Assembly: GCA_029204225.1 (NCBI GenBank)
Contig: CM055100.1
Span: 28,472,649-28,536,648 of the forward strand
Direction: 5' to 3'
DNA from: Diphasiastrum complanatum
Lineage: Eukaryota; Streptophyta; Lycopodiopsida; Lycopodiales; Lycopodiaceae
DNA: 64,000 nt
The notes under the pieces are model-generated. The model searched no databases. It was given only the letters and a program-made list of their open reading frames with translations, and was not told where the DNA came from. Position 1 is the stretch's first letter. Each line of letters begins with the position of its first letter. This document shows, piece after piece, positions 36,521-49,214 of the stretch. Both the position numbers and the translations under genes were made by a program.

Positions 36521-36812
36521 ATCAGTACCTCACATGTTTGACACATCATATCTTACATATAAGTTGTTCAACATGAAGGTCTCAAAATTTTTAATCAGTA
36601 AATGTATATATGAAGAACACATATGTGAAAGGATTTGATGTGATTCATCATAGTTTATGAGATATGATTTTTTAAATAAGTGCTTGAAATGCACACTAAG
36701 TGATTGCCAAATAGAACTCAAGATAAACTTAAAAAATGTAAGAATGTATAAAGATACAATAATTGTGCAAACTATCATTTTATCGCAAAAATGGTTGTGA
36801 CATATATATAAT

Positions 36813-37490
36813 TTATTCATCATCACAAGGTTCAAATTCATCAACCAATACATCTTTCAACTCATCTCCGCTTAGATGAATTTCATCATCACTATAGTAA
36901 TCAAACCCTCTCTCAATATTGTCATGTGCCAAAATCATCTGATTCATTTAAATATTTTCAACAATATTTAAGAATTTGGAGATATTTCTATATCCTCATC
37001 AACCATGTTTGTGTTGTCAATATTCAACTCCTCTATTTCATTCTCAATGTAAGCATTTTCAAATACATGTCTTGCATGTAGCTTAGCTCGAGCAACATAG
37101 CACCATTTGTTGTTTAGTCGATCCAATTGAAAAAATACCTGCACATTTATCAATGTTAAGTTAAAAAATTTGTTATCAACATGAAACTAAGGTCCACAAT
37201 AGTTGATTGTAATGAATTAGTGTAAATTACTGATTATGATTGAGAAAAAATGAATGTAAAACTCATGTGACACACTTGTTCACAATGACGAGGCAACACC
37301 AATGTGTGTAACAAGTCCATGCTTAATGTCTTGGTTGAATCGACAGCAAAAAATCCACTGCGATCTCTTTTTCATAGTTGCATTTGACCCTTGATAATTG
37401 ATTTTGAACCATTTCACATCAAACAAAAAATATTTACCATTTTCAGTGAAACACACTTCATATATATCTTGAATAGTTCCCACCACTTTA
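36813..37490 (-). pseudogene. CACTA (En/Spm) transposon C-terminal DUF4216 region
   Basis: The first block, 37490-37276, reads VGTIQDIYEVCFTENGKYFL then FDVKWFKINYQGSNATMKK, the start of DUF4216 from CACTA TNP2-type proteins. After a one-base frame change it continues GFFAVDSTKTLSMDLLHTLV then LPRHCEQ, up to a GTGTGTC donor at 37275. An acceptor GTGCAG at 37139-37144 leads to VFFQLDRLNNKWCYVARAKL then HARHVFE, the next part of DUF4216 in proper order, and an acidic tail to a stop near 36968. A further acidic block (FDYYSDDEIHLSGDELKDVL, stop 36813-36815) may be another exon. The transposase domain itself is not visible upstream. Confidence 0.7.
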
Positions 37491-40400
37491 CCCCTCCTTT
37501 AAAGAAATTATCAATTTCAATAAAAGTTGATATATGAAAATATCCAGATCCAAGAAAAGTCAGTAGTAAGTGCTTCCACTAAAGGATTCACTCTATTACA
37601 ACCAGGACTTTTCCTTCAAATATTTTCAACCCGAGTGACAGTACAATCATTCCATTGAAACCTGTTTATGCAATAGAGATATTCTAGATCTAAGAAATTG
37701 AAACACTTTAACCTTAGAATTTATCTGAATTCCAAGTCCATTCCCACAAGTAGTAAATTATATGACATAATAGTCTTTCAGAAGAATAACTTCATGCTGG
37801 AAAGAATTCATATAAACTAGTCTAATGTCTTATATTCAAGAAATTATTAAGAAGTAAAGGATTAATTAAGAGCAAGAAATAGATTTAAGGGCCTCTGATT
37901 TTGTAAATAATGAGATACCACATTAGGATCTAGATTAAACCTCAAAATTTTCCAAAATACCCCACATTTGACCAAACGGTTTTTGATTTTTCCCATATCG
38001 TGACTAGGTACTAAAACACACCATTGATCATCAGATCTTTACAGTCCTAGAATTCTCTTTTCAAAATTACTGATGTCTCATACCATCAGCTTTTTCTTCC
38101 AGAAAATCCTTAATCGCCTTATTTGATATTCTTGAGATCCACTGATCTTCTAGCTGTCCTATAATCCATATAGAATATTATCTCTTGTTCCCAAACACTG
38201 GAGAATCCAATCATTTGGATGACTGGCATGCCTATCAGATGGATATCTCAAATCCACATCTGATCCTGTGACTTAAATAGAAGAATTAACATGGTTCCAC
38301 ATTACATTCTGATCCTTCTAGGTTAGTTATAAGCTTTGAAACCCTACTGATGCATCAAAACTAAGGACAAACTTCATTGAACTAACAAATCTAATGTAAT
38401 CCACGTATCAGATTCCCCTTCTACCATCACAATTGACATCCAAAAGTACGGATAACTCAATGATTACAAAAATAACATTTATTAATTCAATTAAATAAAT
38501 TCAAACCAGAAAATTAATATCCAGTATTAGGCAATTATTTACAGGGATTACCGAAATTCTAACTGTGAAATACATTTTCCGATCACACTTACTACATCTG
38601 ATGTCCACTCTTCTTCCCTCCTTAGAATTTTCAATTCCCTGAAAATCTATTTCAGCTAAGGTACTAAGAAGACGCAACAACATTAATAAATGTTTAAAAA
38701 ATTGATTCCCGTAGGAAAAAGTCTAAAACAATTTCATTTTTATCATATACCTGGGTTGAATAACTGGTGTATAAAAAATCATCTACTAGTATTAAAAACA
38801 CTACTACTTCGATCTTTTGAATATAATTCACCATAGGATTTAACTGGAAATTAAATCAGTTTTTTTAATTCCTACAATGTTCCCAATAAAATTGGACCAT
38901 TGTTTTTTTTTATTGACTAGTCTAGCATTACTCCATCAATATGGACAAAAATTAACCAAACTCAGAATATGAAATTACATGAATGAAAATCCTACCAATA
39001 GGATTTCAGAACTCTTAAATTGTATTTAAACAAGATTCCATTGATCAGATAAAGAATTCTGTCATCATTCATCTTATCTGGCCATTTCATATTGTTTAAT
39101 GATTTTACCTTCAATTTTGACGAGTATCTTGCACAAACGTTCACTTGACTGATTTTTAGCGATCAGAATCGATTAGAAAATTATCAGACAAGTAATTGAT
39201 TTCAAATTTTTAACCAAATTGAAATTCAACAAAAGAAGAAAAAAAAATTCAAATTTTAACTTTCAATCTGGGAGTTCCCAACTCCAAAAGTTAAAAAAAT
39301 GACAGTACAGTCAGCCAATATCATTGATTTGTGACCAAACTGTCAGAGCACATGCGTATGACCACTCAAAGCGATTGTAAATCCATTATGCATGTCAGAA
39401 TCAGTCTGAGAATCAGCATGCAACCAATCCATGCAAGCACAGTACTGCAAATTAGGGAAATGACTGGCATGCAATCAAAACAATTTCAAATTTTGCCAAT
39501 TTTACTCACAAAACTGCAAAATTTCAAATGATCATAACTTTGGCTACATGACACCAAATTGGGTGCTGTAAAACTCAGTACAGAGGGATACCAAGTGAAC
39601 AAGATGCTTGCCACATCAGCCTGCCACCTAGGCTTCACATTTGCGAGATCAGAGTGTCAGAAAATCCATAGTAGGGCGCATTTCCACAAGACAATATCAT
39701 CCAACACTTTGCTTCTCATCTGCTAGGATTACGGGTCGATCCAACTTGTTGCCAATCTCTGAAGAGGATCTTAAGATGCAGTATAGGGTGAGAACGAAGA
39801 TTTCTTGATTTGTAGAAGTCAAAATAGCTTCAAACTTGATGGAGATGGTGCATAAGCCACCGGCCATCAATTTACAGGTTTGATAGCTTGCTGGGAAGGT
39901 AAAAAGGAATGCTAATTATGTTGTGAATAATTCTAGAATGATCTCCTTATGAATTTGGAGAGATCCATCCCCCAAAAATCACCAAAAATGGTCATTTTTT
40001 GAACTTTTTTGACTTCCTACAAGCTCAATTGCTGGAATTCTTGGCTCTAACTTCAGGAAAAGCTTCAAAAGACTTTGGTTCACCTCTTTAGAAGCTCTAC
40101 ATGGTATTTTACAGCCAACTACTATCCAACTTTATGAAAAAAACAAGCAAAAATAATGATTTTTGGCTATTTTCTGGTTTTTTTCATCATAATAAAGTGG
40201 AAATTCATGACATACAACTCTATCTCTAATACATGCAAACCAATTTACAGAATTATAACCATCTAATTGATTTGATCCTACTGCATTTTGGTTCTTACTA
40301 TCTATTTTGTGCCAAAAAGCATGAAAAACCAATCAATTTTGAACAAAACATAGCCTAGAATCATAAATCCTTGGAAAGAACCGGCATGCATCATTAATTT

Positions 40401-40699
40401 CATCACTAACGAACCCTAAAATGAAAGTACACTTGCTGGAAAATTTAGATCTACCAAAGCTCTGATCTACACAAGAAAAAGCTCCAAAAAAGCCTCACAA
40501 ATTGGCCTTCAAGGACAATTCTCCATAAAAACACAAAGAATCCCAAGAGTAATGGATCTTAGCAACATGCAAATTGAAACCGGGATAGTAAACCCACTTG
40601 CACCCTTGCTATCCACCTTGGAAGAGAATTCCAATGATCCAATCCGGAATTTCGATGAAAGGTAGCCCTTCTCCATGTTCTCCAATCTTCGTAAGCCTT
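37491..40699. other. Unassigned AT-rich DNA; right part is a retroelement leader
   Basis: No coding sequence recognised in about 3.2 kb. The part next to 40699 lies downstream, on the minus strand, of a primer-binding site and LTR, so about 39600-40699 is probably an element leader. No gag follows it. Confidence 0.35.
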
Positions 40700-41237
40700 G
40701 CTCTGATATCAATGTAAGGGAAGCTCCCTAAGATCCTTCTTACAAGACAAAACACAATGGAAAACACACTATGGAGCAACCACCCAACCAAGTAGAAGCA
40801 ACCAATCAACTCTAGAAGCTTCACTCCCAAGCCAAGGAATAAGAAGCATGAAGGTAGAGTGAAACCCTGGCAATGAATCAATGATCACAATGAGGAGTAG
40901 GGCGAGTTTGGCCTCAATATATAGAGCCAAAAGCAACCTGGGCACATAGCCATGCATAGCCCTAAGTTCCCTATACATGGATTCACCTAGAATAGAGTCC
41001 TAAGCATGGACCAACTATTCAGAGAATTGCTATTGATAACTCTACACATGTCTCGACTGTCCCAAACCTTGTTTAAACTCCATTTAGTGTGTTCTGGGCC
41101 TCACAAGGATATTAGTTACTTTCGGGTCACATCCAGTATGATGTGGCATAATTAACAGCTTGATTTACTGGAGTGTCGTGTATCCAAGACTAGGAGTATA
41201 CTAAATCCTACTTACTGGCCATGGACATAACATAGAT
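40700..41237 (-). mobile_element. Copia-type LTR with primer-binding site
   Basis: On the minus strand an LTR end (CTTCCCTTACA, end at 40713) is followed by TTGATATCAGAGC (40712-40700), a slightly mutated initiator tRNA-Met primer site. A TATA box (CTCTATATATTG) lies at about 40915-40925. The upper limit, at a TGTTATGTCCATGG start near 41237, is a guess from the TG rule. Confidence 0.6.
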
Positions 41238-42894
41238 GGCTCTCAAGCTCTTCTCAACCTAGGATCTTCTCTCTTTTTTGTTGGGCTAGAAAATGGTCAT
41301 TTTTGGCATTGGAATGTTGATTTTGACTCTCTTTTTTTGCCGGTTTGAAAACAAAAGGTAGAACCCTAGGCTAAAAGAGCTTGTGATCCATATGCACTCT
41401 TTTATACTTGAATTTAACTTTTTATTTCTAGTTTAACAATGGAACAAATGGGGTAGAAACCTCAGTCTCATTAGTCAAAGAACCATGTACACTGATGCAG
41501 ATGGATCTTTGGTTGTTGAGACTAGGGTTCCAATGTCATTTGTTTTTTTTTACTCCCAGCATTCCAAAAGATATTGAAGACATGTCCTACTCAATGTTGG
41601 AAAAAAAATTATCTGCATCAACACAACTGGTACCAAGGCTTAGGAAATTTGGGAGCCAAAACTATAGTCTTTGTATAAACTGTACTGTTTTTTAAAATTT
41701 GATTTTTGGATGATTTCTAAATTTTATTTTTTTGTATATCAAGAACATCTTGCACTTTAGTATAATTTGTGGTATGTTAAGAAAAAAAATCCATGTCAAA
41801 AGAGTGAGATCTCAAGCTTGTAGGGCTATGGCTCTATGAATGCATATATAAAAATTAACTCTTTCAACATGGTTTTTTTTTGGGATTTTTGGACCCAAAA
41901 AAAATTTCTTTGAAAGGAACATGGAAACGTTTAATTTCACTCATCAATGTTCCACAAACATATCTCACTATTTTGCAAATGTCTCTCCCATGGATCAATT
42001 GCATGGAAAACTCTTGAATGTTGAAGTTGAAGTCTTCCCTTTTATAGTACGAGTTGTACATGGGAGATGTGGAATTGTAGTCTTTTATTCCTCTATTGGT
42101 CTCACTAACTACCCTCTTTGATCAATGAGAGTTCTCTAGGCTCTCAATAGTGAGATAGCAAGGTGGGTGTCTTTCATGTCTTTGAAATGTCTTGAATTTA
42201 ATTTTGGTCACTCTCGGGAGAGTGTAAGCACGATCATCAATGCTCAATAGGGTGCGGATTATACATGCCTCATGAGCTTGGCTAGCTATGGAGCTAATAA
42301 GTCAATGTGCTCCCCGATGAAAATTGGGTGTAAGCATGGTTAGACTTTGGCGAGTGCTAGTGGATTAGTGTGTTGTCAAGCCCACCAGTGCGAAGTATGA
42401 GTGGTTATGGGACTCTCGGACACAAGTGGTAATGGGACACTCAGGTATGTACGTGAGCATGCAATCCTGAAACTGTGTGAGGTGTAAGCACAAATAGTAT
42501 TTTAGTGAGATTTCATTTGATTGTCTAGTAAAAGGAATGATGAGTCAATGTGCTTCCCATCTCCAGTGTAGAGTGGGTGTAAGCATGATCCGTCCTGCTA
42601 GTGCGGGTTGTTTTCCAAAGTGGACAAGCCTACTAGTCAATGTGTAGCCTAGTACGAGTGGGAGCACAGACTTGTTATCCTGAGTACGTGCTCTTGGGTC
42701 GGTCCATGAATTCGGTGATGTACAGCTAGGCAAAGATACTTGGCAGGGCTATGTGAAGAGAGGACCTTTCCTTTATTACATGTTAGTAAGCATGCCTAAA
42801 TGGCTTGCTTGTATGTATCCATGGTGGATCTAAGGTACATGTGCTCTCCTTGGTTTGTGTGGTTAACTACTACATATGTCGGTCTTTTGCCATG
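41238..42894. other. Unassigned DNA with an old internal duplication
   Basis: No gene recognised. Segments about 42300-42415 and 42543-42665 share AGTCAATGTGCT-CCC, GGGTGTAAGCATG and GTGCTAGTG-type phrases, consistent with an imperfect duplication at an offset of about 242 bp. Confidence 0.3.
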
Positions 42895-43025
42895 TAATGC
42901 TGCCACGCGAATTCAAGACTTAGGCAAAATTTTGGCATTTTTTTTTTTGCGTGGCTTTACCATGCGTGGCACATCCACGCCAACAATTTTTTGGCAACTT
43001 TGCTTGTCAAAAATGGCTTAGCCTG
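42895..43025. repeat. Second copy of the GCGTGG palindrome repeat
   Basis: About 130 bp matching 34770-34895 in the same orientation, including GTGGCACATCCACGCCAA and TTGTCAAAAATGG. Confidence 0.65.
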
Positions 43026-43475
43026 ATCATGATCTTGCTAATAAGTGCTTGATCAACTAGGACTTCTTTCTGCTTCTGAGCTCTGGTAACAACCATCAAT
43101 GGTAAACTTGGTTTAGTAGACTGAGCTGCTGGGTCTTTGCTTGATTGTAATCATATTCAATGGAGCAGTCACCGGTGGTGGTTTTGGTCTTGCTGGACAA
43201 TCCTTGTAACAATGTCCATAATTGCGCTCTCGACAGAATGGGACAAACTGCACTCTCGACAAAATGGGACAAACTTTTTTTTGTTAGGACATTCCGAACT
43301 CTGTGATTTTCTCCACATGCAAAACATCCAAGTGGTGCTCTAGTCCATTGTCAAGCTTGTTGTTGTATATTGTTCTGAAGGACCAATATCTTATTGTAAC
43401 TCCATTTATCATTACCAACTGAGGAGTCTGGTTCCATTAGATTCGCAGGAGGAGCATGTTGTGCATGTGGAGCTG
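43026..43475. other. Unassigned, probably interior of the interrupted gypsy element
   Basis: No clear domain. A short duplication (GAATGGGACAAAC twice, near 43237 and 43263) is visible. Confidence 0.3.
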
Positions 43476-43865
43476 TCAAAGCTGGTCGTTTAGAAAATAC
43501 AAGGCCAAAGTTGTGAGTCTGGTTCTTAGGATCAGGTGTCTTATAATAGTAGGTTCCCGATATTGAAGCTTAGCGTATCTTTGTTGGATAATCCGAGGAT
43601 TAAACAAGCAAAAAATTGTTTTGTGTCTCATAGAGTTGCATAGATGACAAATAGTATCTGTCATACATCTTTTCATTGTTGAACACTCATTTATGGTCTG
43701 ATTCCCCACAAACTTCCATAAACTTTCTGGGTTTAAATCTTGTGATTGGGCCAACTTTAACCACTTTCCAATCCATGTGTTCTGTCTCATCTTGGTTATA
43801 AAACCAATCTTGGGTTGCTCCAGTTAAGGCAATAGAAAATAACTTAAGTCTCAATATCTGAACAT
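43476..43865 (-). pseudogene. Ty3/gypsy gag fragment (gypsy-1)
   Basis: The minus strand reads LRLKLFSIALTGATQDWFYN then QDETEHMDW, the core of a Ty3-type retrotransposon gag domain. Further down, in a different frame, is a zinc knuckle CHLCNSMRHKTIFC with exact CX2CX4HX4C spacing. It abuts the 3' LTR end of copia-7 at 43866. The matching LTR and leader lie on the far side of copia-7 (46384-47740). Confidence 0.65.
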
Positions 43866-44095
43866 TGAAATTATGACAAGATTGGTTAGCCTTTGCTGGA
43901 GATCAGCCGGAAGCCCATTGTAGACATTCTTCAAATAAATTGGCCGTCTGAGTTTGTGATTCCTGCAGGTATTACATCAAAACCAAAGTTGGTTTCACCT
44001 GACCCTAGATCAATTATCAATAAACATGCAAGAAGAATCATGAAATAAAAATTAGTCATTCACCAAGGAGACAACTGTGGGCTTGATTTCAAACA
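43866..44095 (-). mobile_element. Copia-7 3' LTR, truncated
   Basis: On the minus strand it begins TGTTTGAAATCAAGCCC at 44095, directly after the polypurine tract. It matches 45965-46383 and 8750-9050, and ends near 43866. Confidence 0.85.
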
Positions 44096-44107
44096 CTCCC
44101 CCTTAAG
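44096..44107 (-). promoter_or_regulatory. Copia-7 polypurine tract
   Basis: The minus strand TTAAGGGGGAG directly precedes the LTR TG start, the plus-strand primer site of the element. Confidence 0.9.
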
Positions 44108-44481
44108 GTCATGGTTGGTGCCTTGGTATCTTCATCAGATTCAGCATGTTGAAAAACTTCTGATGCCTGATCCTGAAAAGCGCTTTGATGAAGATGTATG
44201 CGATCATTTTTGTTAGAAGGAACATCAATGCTGGAAGAATCCATGCTACGTAAAATAGGATGAAATGACATAGCATCATTTATCGATGGCTGTTTGAAAT
44301 CATAGTATGTATGTTCTTGAAATATTACATCCCTATAGACAAATACTACATTGGTGGATGGATCGTAAACTTTATAAGCTTTATGTTCATCAAGATAGCC
44401 AATGAAAATACATTTATTTGTCCTATGGGGCCAGCTTCTTCCTAAGATGTCTAGGAATGTGAACAAAACATATACCACCAA
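44108..44481 (-). pseudogene. Copia-7 integrase C-terminal region, joined directly to the polypurine tract
   Basis: Contains NKCIFIGYLDEHKAYKVYDP then STNVVFVYRDVIFQEHTYYD, the copia integrase C-terminal block, followed by a variable linker ending in a stop within the tract. RT and RNase H, which should follow, are entirely absent. A homologue with RT intact in order is at 51.3-53.1 kb. Confidence 0.88.
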
Positions 44482-45157
44482 ATATTTTTAAATGTCTGAC
44501 ACTGCCCATGCCAAACTTCATGAGGAGTCTTGTTGACGTTGATGGCTTTGGTGCTGGATCTGTTCTGCACGTAACAGGCTGTAGTAGTAGCTTCTGCCCA
44601 GAACTTCGCAGGTAGGTGTGCTTGATATAGCATGGATCTGGCTGAGTTGAGAAGAGTTCGATTCTTCCTTTCTACAGTCTCGTTCTGTTGAAGTGAATAG
44701 GAAGTGGTGAATTGTCTTCTAATACCATGTTCAGCCATGTAGTCAGACATATCGTTAGAGATGTATTCATCGCCACCGTCAGTTTGGAGTGCCTTCACTG
44801 TTGTAGACGTTTGTGTTTCAGCCATGGCCTTGAATCTCTTGAAGCATTCAAAGGCTTCATATTTGTGCTTAATGAACATGACTGTAGACCATCTAGAATA
44901 ATCATCTATGAAAGTGATGAAATAGATTGCATCTCCTAATGATGGAGTTGGCATTGGACCACAAAGATCGCTATGTACATGATCCAATACATGCTTTGTT
45001 TTGATGGAATGTGATTTTGGAAACTTGCTTCTAGAGTGCTTACCATAGATGCATGATTCACAAAAGAAAGATTGCCTATCTAATGAAGAAGGGAAATTCA
45101 GTCCACTAAATTATTACAATGCATATAAAAAAGTGATCTTGTATTCACGTGCCCAAA
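44451..45157 (-). pseudogene. Copia-7 integrase core
   Basis: The open frame from 44987 starts MDHVHSDLCGPMPTPSLGDA and continues YFITFIDDYSRWSTVMFIKH, ALQTDGGDEYISNDMSDYMA, NETVERKNRTLLNSARSMLY and PAKFWAEATTTACYVQNRSS. It includes the three DDE catalytic positions. Upstream, in broken frames, are GAG-pre-integrase blocks (VLWHS, FGHVNTRSLFYMHCNN, and CESC/CIYGKHSRSKF). Confidence 0.9.
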
Positions 45158-45960
45158 TCAACTATGCCATAGAACAGCACTGTCGTTAACATTTTCAATA
45201 GAGATACTAGCTAATGCAACTGAATTAGAGAGTATGTAAAGATTTTCGACGCTAGTGCATGTAGTCAAAGTAGTATATTCCTCGAGTATTGCATACAACT
45301 CAGATGAGAAAGTATCAGTGTAGCCCTCATCAGTTATCTTAGAGATTGATAATAGGTGCTTTGACAACTAAGAAACATGAAGGATGTTAGGAACACAAAT
45401 GGACAGATTGTTGTTGAAGCTGATCTTCACTGCTCCTTTGCCCTCCACGCATATGGTGCTGGAATCTCCGAGGTAGATAAATTGGTCTCTATTTAAGCTA
45501 TGTACTCCGGAAACCATTCCTTGCGAGAGGTCATGTGTTGGGTAGCACCGTTGTCTAGGTACCAGCTATCACAGTCTTCGTTGCTGATGTAAGACATTAA
45601 CAAGTGTGTGTCTTGCTCCTTAAATTCGATCGTGTTGGAGGAGTCTGGCTGCTATTGCTGTTGTTGCTTCTTTGTCTCATTGTAAATCCTGATGCGACAC
45701 TCCTTGATGTCGTGATTATCTCTTTTGCAATATCTGCAGAAAAGCTTCTTGCGTGATTCACCATGCTCACCTTGAGTGTGAGGCTTCTGCTGTTGCTACT
45801 ACACTTGATTCTTGCCCTTGGAATAGTCTTTCTTCTTGGTGTATAGAGCCATGGATTTGTCTTTGATGGACAGACTGCTAGTCTTGAAGAAGATGATCGG
45901 TCACCTTTTGAAGAGTGAGGTCGGGTTGTGTGGAGATCATCACCACAAAGTGCTCATAGG
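45158..45960 (-). pseudogene. Copia-7 gag end and protease
   Basis: From 45960 downward: a gag C-terminal stretch (LAYEHFVVMISTQPDLTLQK then VTDHLLQ) joined directly to LTR sequence, a basic linker, zinc knuckle CRYCKRDNHDIKEC, a glutamine run, and DCDSWYLDNGATQHMTSRKE (protease DNGA site). Then MSKHLLSISKITDEGY follows in another frame. The gag N-terminus, leader and primer site are missing. Confidence 0.82.
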
Positions 45961-45964
45961 CAAG

Positions 45965-46383
45965 TTTTCGCATTTCGGGGAAATACGAAAAAGCCGAAGC
46001 TGTTGAAAACATAGTGTATTTCTGCAGACTGTCGAAAAAGTAATGTGTTTCTGCAGACTTGTTCTAAATGCAAGTTTTGTGGAAGTCCTTGAAGATGGCC
46101 AAGTCTTCAATGACTTCAAGTTATTGAACTCAACATCTGAGCTTTGAAATTATAACAGGATTGGTTACCCTTTGCTGGAGATCAGCCGGAAGCTCGTTGT
46201 AAACGTTCTTCAAATAAATTGGTTGTCTAAGTTTGTGATTCCTACAGGTATCAGATGAGCAGACGGAGAACCAAAGTTGGTTTCACCTGACCTTAGATCA
46301 ATGATCAATAAACATGCAGGAAGAATCATGAAATAGAAATTAGTCATTCACCAAGGAAACAACTGTGTGCTTAATTTCCAACA
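45965..46383 (-). mobile_element. Copia-7 5' LTR, truncated
   Basis: On the minus strand it begins TGTTGGAAATTAAGC at 46383. It includes the TTCGCATTTCGGGGAAAT palindrome near 45968 and stops there without a CA end or primer site. Confidence 0.82.
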
Positions 46384-46881
46384 AGATCTGGGTCAGATCT
46401 AGGTACATTAGAACAAGCGAAGGTTCTTTTTCTGTTTTTGTAGGGTTTTTGGTGGTTTTGTGATGGTTTTTGTCCTGGTTCTGTAAATCAGCTGGGAATT
46501 AACCTTCGCCTTTCAAACTGAAGATTCTCTGTATGAAGGTGGTGTTGTTTGCAAGTCGGTGAAGGTTCTTTGCCAGGAAACAGAAAGTTATCACGACTGA
46601 TGACAATTTTGCCTCCTTTTTCACCAAAATGACAGAAATGAATGATTTTTCTTGTTTTATCTTAAGGATGGTGATCTATATGGCTTCCCTTGCTCAACAA
46701 TCCAATTAGATTTCAAACAAGAAAATCCACTCAAATCAAGCAAGATATCTCCTATTTTAATCCTAAAATGCAATTTAAACCCTATTATGCCAAAACAAGA
46801 TGCCTAAATACAAGCTAACATCCATCCATGCATGCTGAAAACTGAAAAATTGGCGTAGCTCCCTGACAATGGCACCAAAAT
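46384..46881 (-). mobile_element. Gypsy-1 leader with tRNA-Asp-type primer-binding site
   Basis: At about 46862-46877 the minus strand reads TTGGTGCCATTGTCAGGG, a mutated form of the TGGCGCCGTTGCCGGGG primer site common in Athila/Tat-type gypsy elements. The leader continues to the copia-7 insertion at 46383. Confidence 0.65.
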
Positions 46882-47740
<859 letters not shown>

Positions 47741-48724
47741 ATGTGGTAATGGCCAATTGATCAGCCATTGTTTCAAATAATCTGAACCCGGGTAGCCATT
47801 AGAGGAGTTCTAAATCCAAAAAAGACCCTTTTAAAGATTCTTTTTATATTTTTTCTTAAAATTTTCTTACACATGGACCAATCAAAACACTCAAATTTGA
47901 AATCTACGTAACGTAACTTTTTGAGTCCACATTTTGATTCCACACTAAAAATGGCATAACTTTTTAGTGATAAGTCCAAATTCAGCGGAGTTTGGTGCAT
48001 TGAAAAACGCTCAACAAGAGCTTTCCAATGATATGTTACATGACATACTTTTGAGATATGATTAAAAAGTTATGGCAAGTCAAAAGTATTAGTGTTATAA
48101 TATTTTAATAATATAAAAGACATCTTGCACGAATTCTTAAAGGGTCTTTTTGGAGCTCAAAACTCCCCTAATGTCTAGCCTCCACCACTCATTGCAAGGG
48201 TGCTTGACTATCTATGGTCATGGCCCTCCCAATGGCCAATATCTGGAACTTTATTTTCACAAAGATATTCACACCCCTGGTGTCATGCCCACAACTGATC
48301 TAAATTTATTATCCCGTAGGAGGTCAGTAGGCCTACCTCGACCCGTAATATAATTATGATTATGAGAGGTTTGGGGCCCACATGTGCATATGGTCATAAT
48401 TAATTATTGGAGGCCTGAACTCAAGATGGTGGATTTGTATGGGTCTATCATTTGACTCATAGGAAAACTAGATGATATCACCTAGTTAGGCTATAGATGT
48501 GTCTCATGAGGTGTCACAATGCACTACTAGTGGTGCATGGGCCTTGGAGGGTATAAGTATATCCATTGGGCTCTCACTAGTGTATGTTTGATTTTAATGT
48601 TAGTAGCTACATGTTGCTGGTGTGATTCCTCTTCCCCTTGTGAGTGATTGATCCATAGCTTGAATCCTAGATCTATACGATCTAGATTTGGTTGGGTTGG
48701 TTTTTTCACCATCTGATTCCCTTA
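47741..48724. other. Unassigned DNA
   Basis: No gene recognised. A GGTATAAGTATA promoter-like sequence lies near 48550, but no associated frame is convincing. Confidence 0.3.
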
Positions 48725-49095
48725 TTTGATGGCCCCGCCCTCCCCACCCGCCGCGGCGGTGGGTGGGTAGGGGGGCCATCCATTTTTTTTTTTGAATTTT
48801 CCTCCCCACATGTCATGGTGGGGAGGGGGCTATTTAAAAAACTTTTTGGGGGGCCCCCACCCCCCCCACAACTGCTGTGGCGGGTGGGGAGGGGGGCCAT
48901 CATTTTTTTTTTTTTGGAATTCCCCTCTCCACCCGCGGCGGGTGGAGAGGAGACATCAAAAAATAAATTTGTTTTTGATGGCCCAACATCCCCACTCGCC
49001 GCGACTGATGAGGGGTTGGGCTATGTAAGAAAAAGGCTTTTTTTTTTTTCGGTTGGGCTATGTAAGAAAAAGGCTTTTTTTTTTTCTAAACCCCC
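48725..49095. repeat. Array of GC-rich palindromes separated by A/T homopolymers
   Basis: At least five inverted repeats in about 300 bp: near 48732-48777, 48799-48827, 48847-48897, 48924-48953 and 48978-49022, typically CCCCACCCGC...GCGGGTGGGG. They alternate with T- or A-runs flanked by CATC/GATG. Two direct copies of GGTTGGGCTATGTAAGAAAA plus an AGGC-T-run follow (about 49014-49087). Confidence 0.85.
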
Positions 49096-49097
49096 AG

Positions 49098-49132
<35 letters not shown>
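49098..49132. repeat. Poly-C tract, 35 bp
   Basis: Uninterrupted C run on the plus strand, next to a (CT)n microsatellite. Exact length is likely to be assembly-sensitive. Confidence 0.95.
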
Positions 49133-49133
49133 A

Positions 49134-49135
<2 letters not shown>

Positions 49136-49195
<60 letters not shown>

Positions 49196-49214
49196 CCTCT
49201 CTCTCTCTCTCTCT
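49136..49214. repeat. (CT)n microsatellite with a short CCCCC interruption
   Basis: CT repeats 49136-49191 and 49197-49214. Confidence 0.97.
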
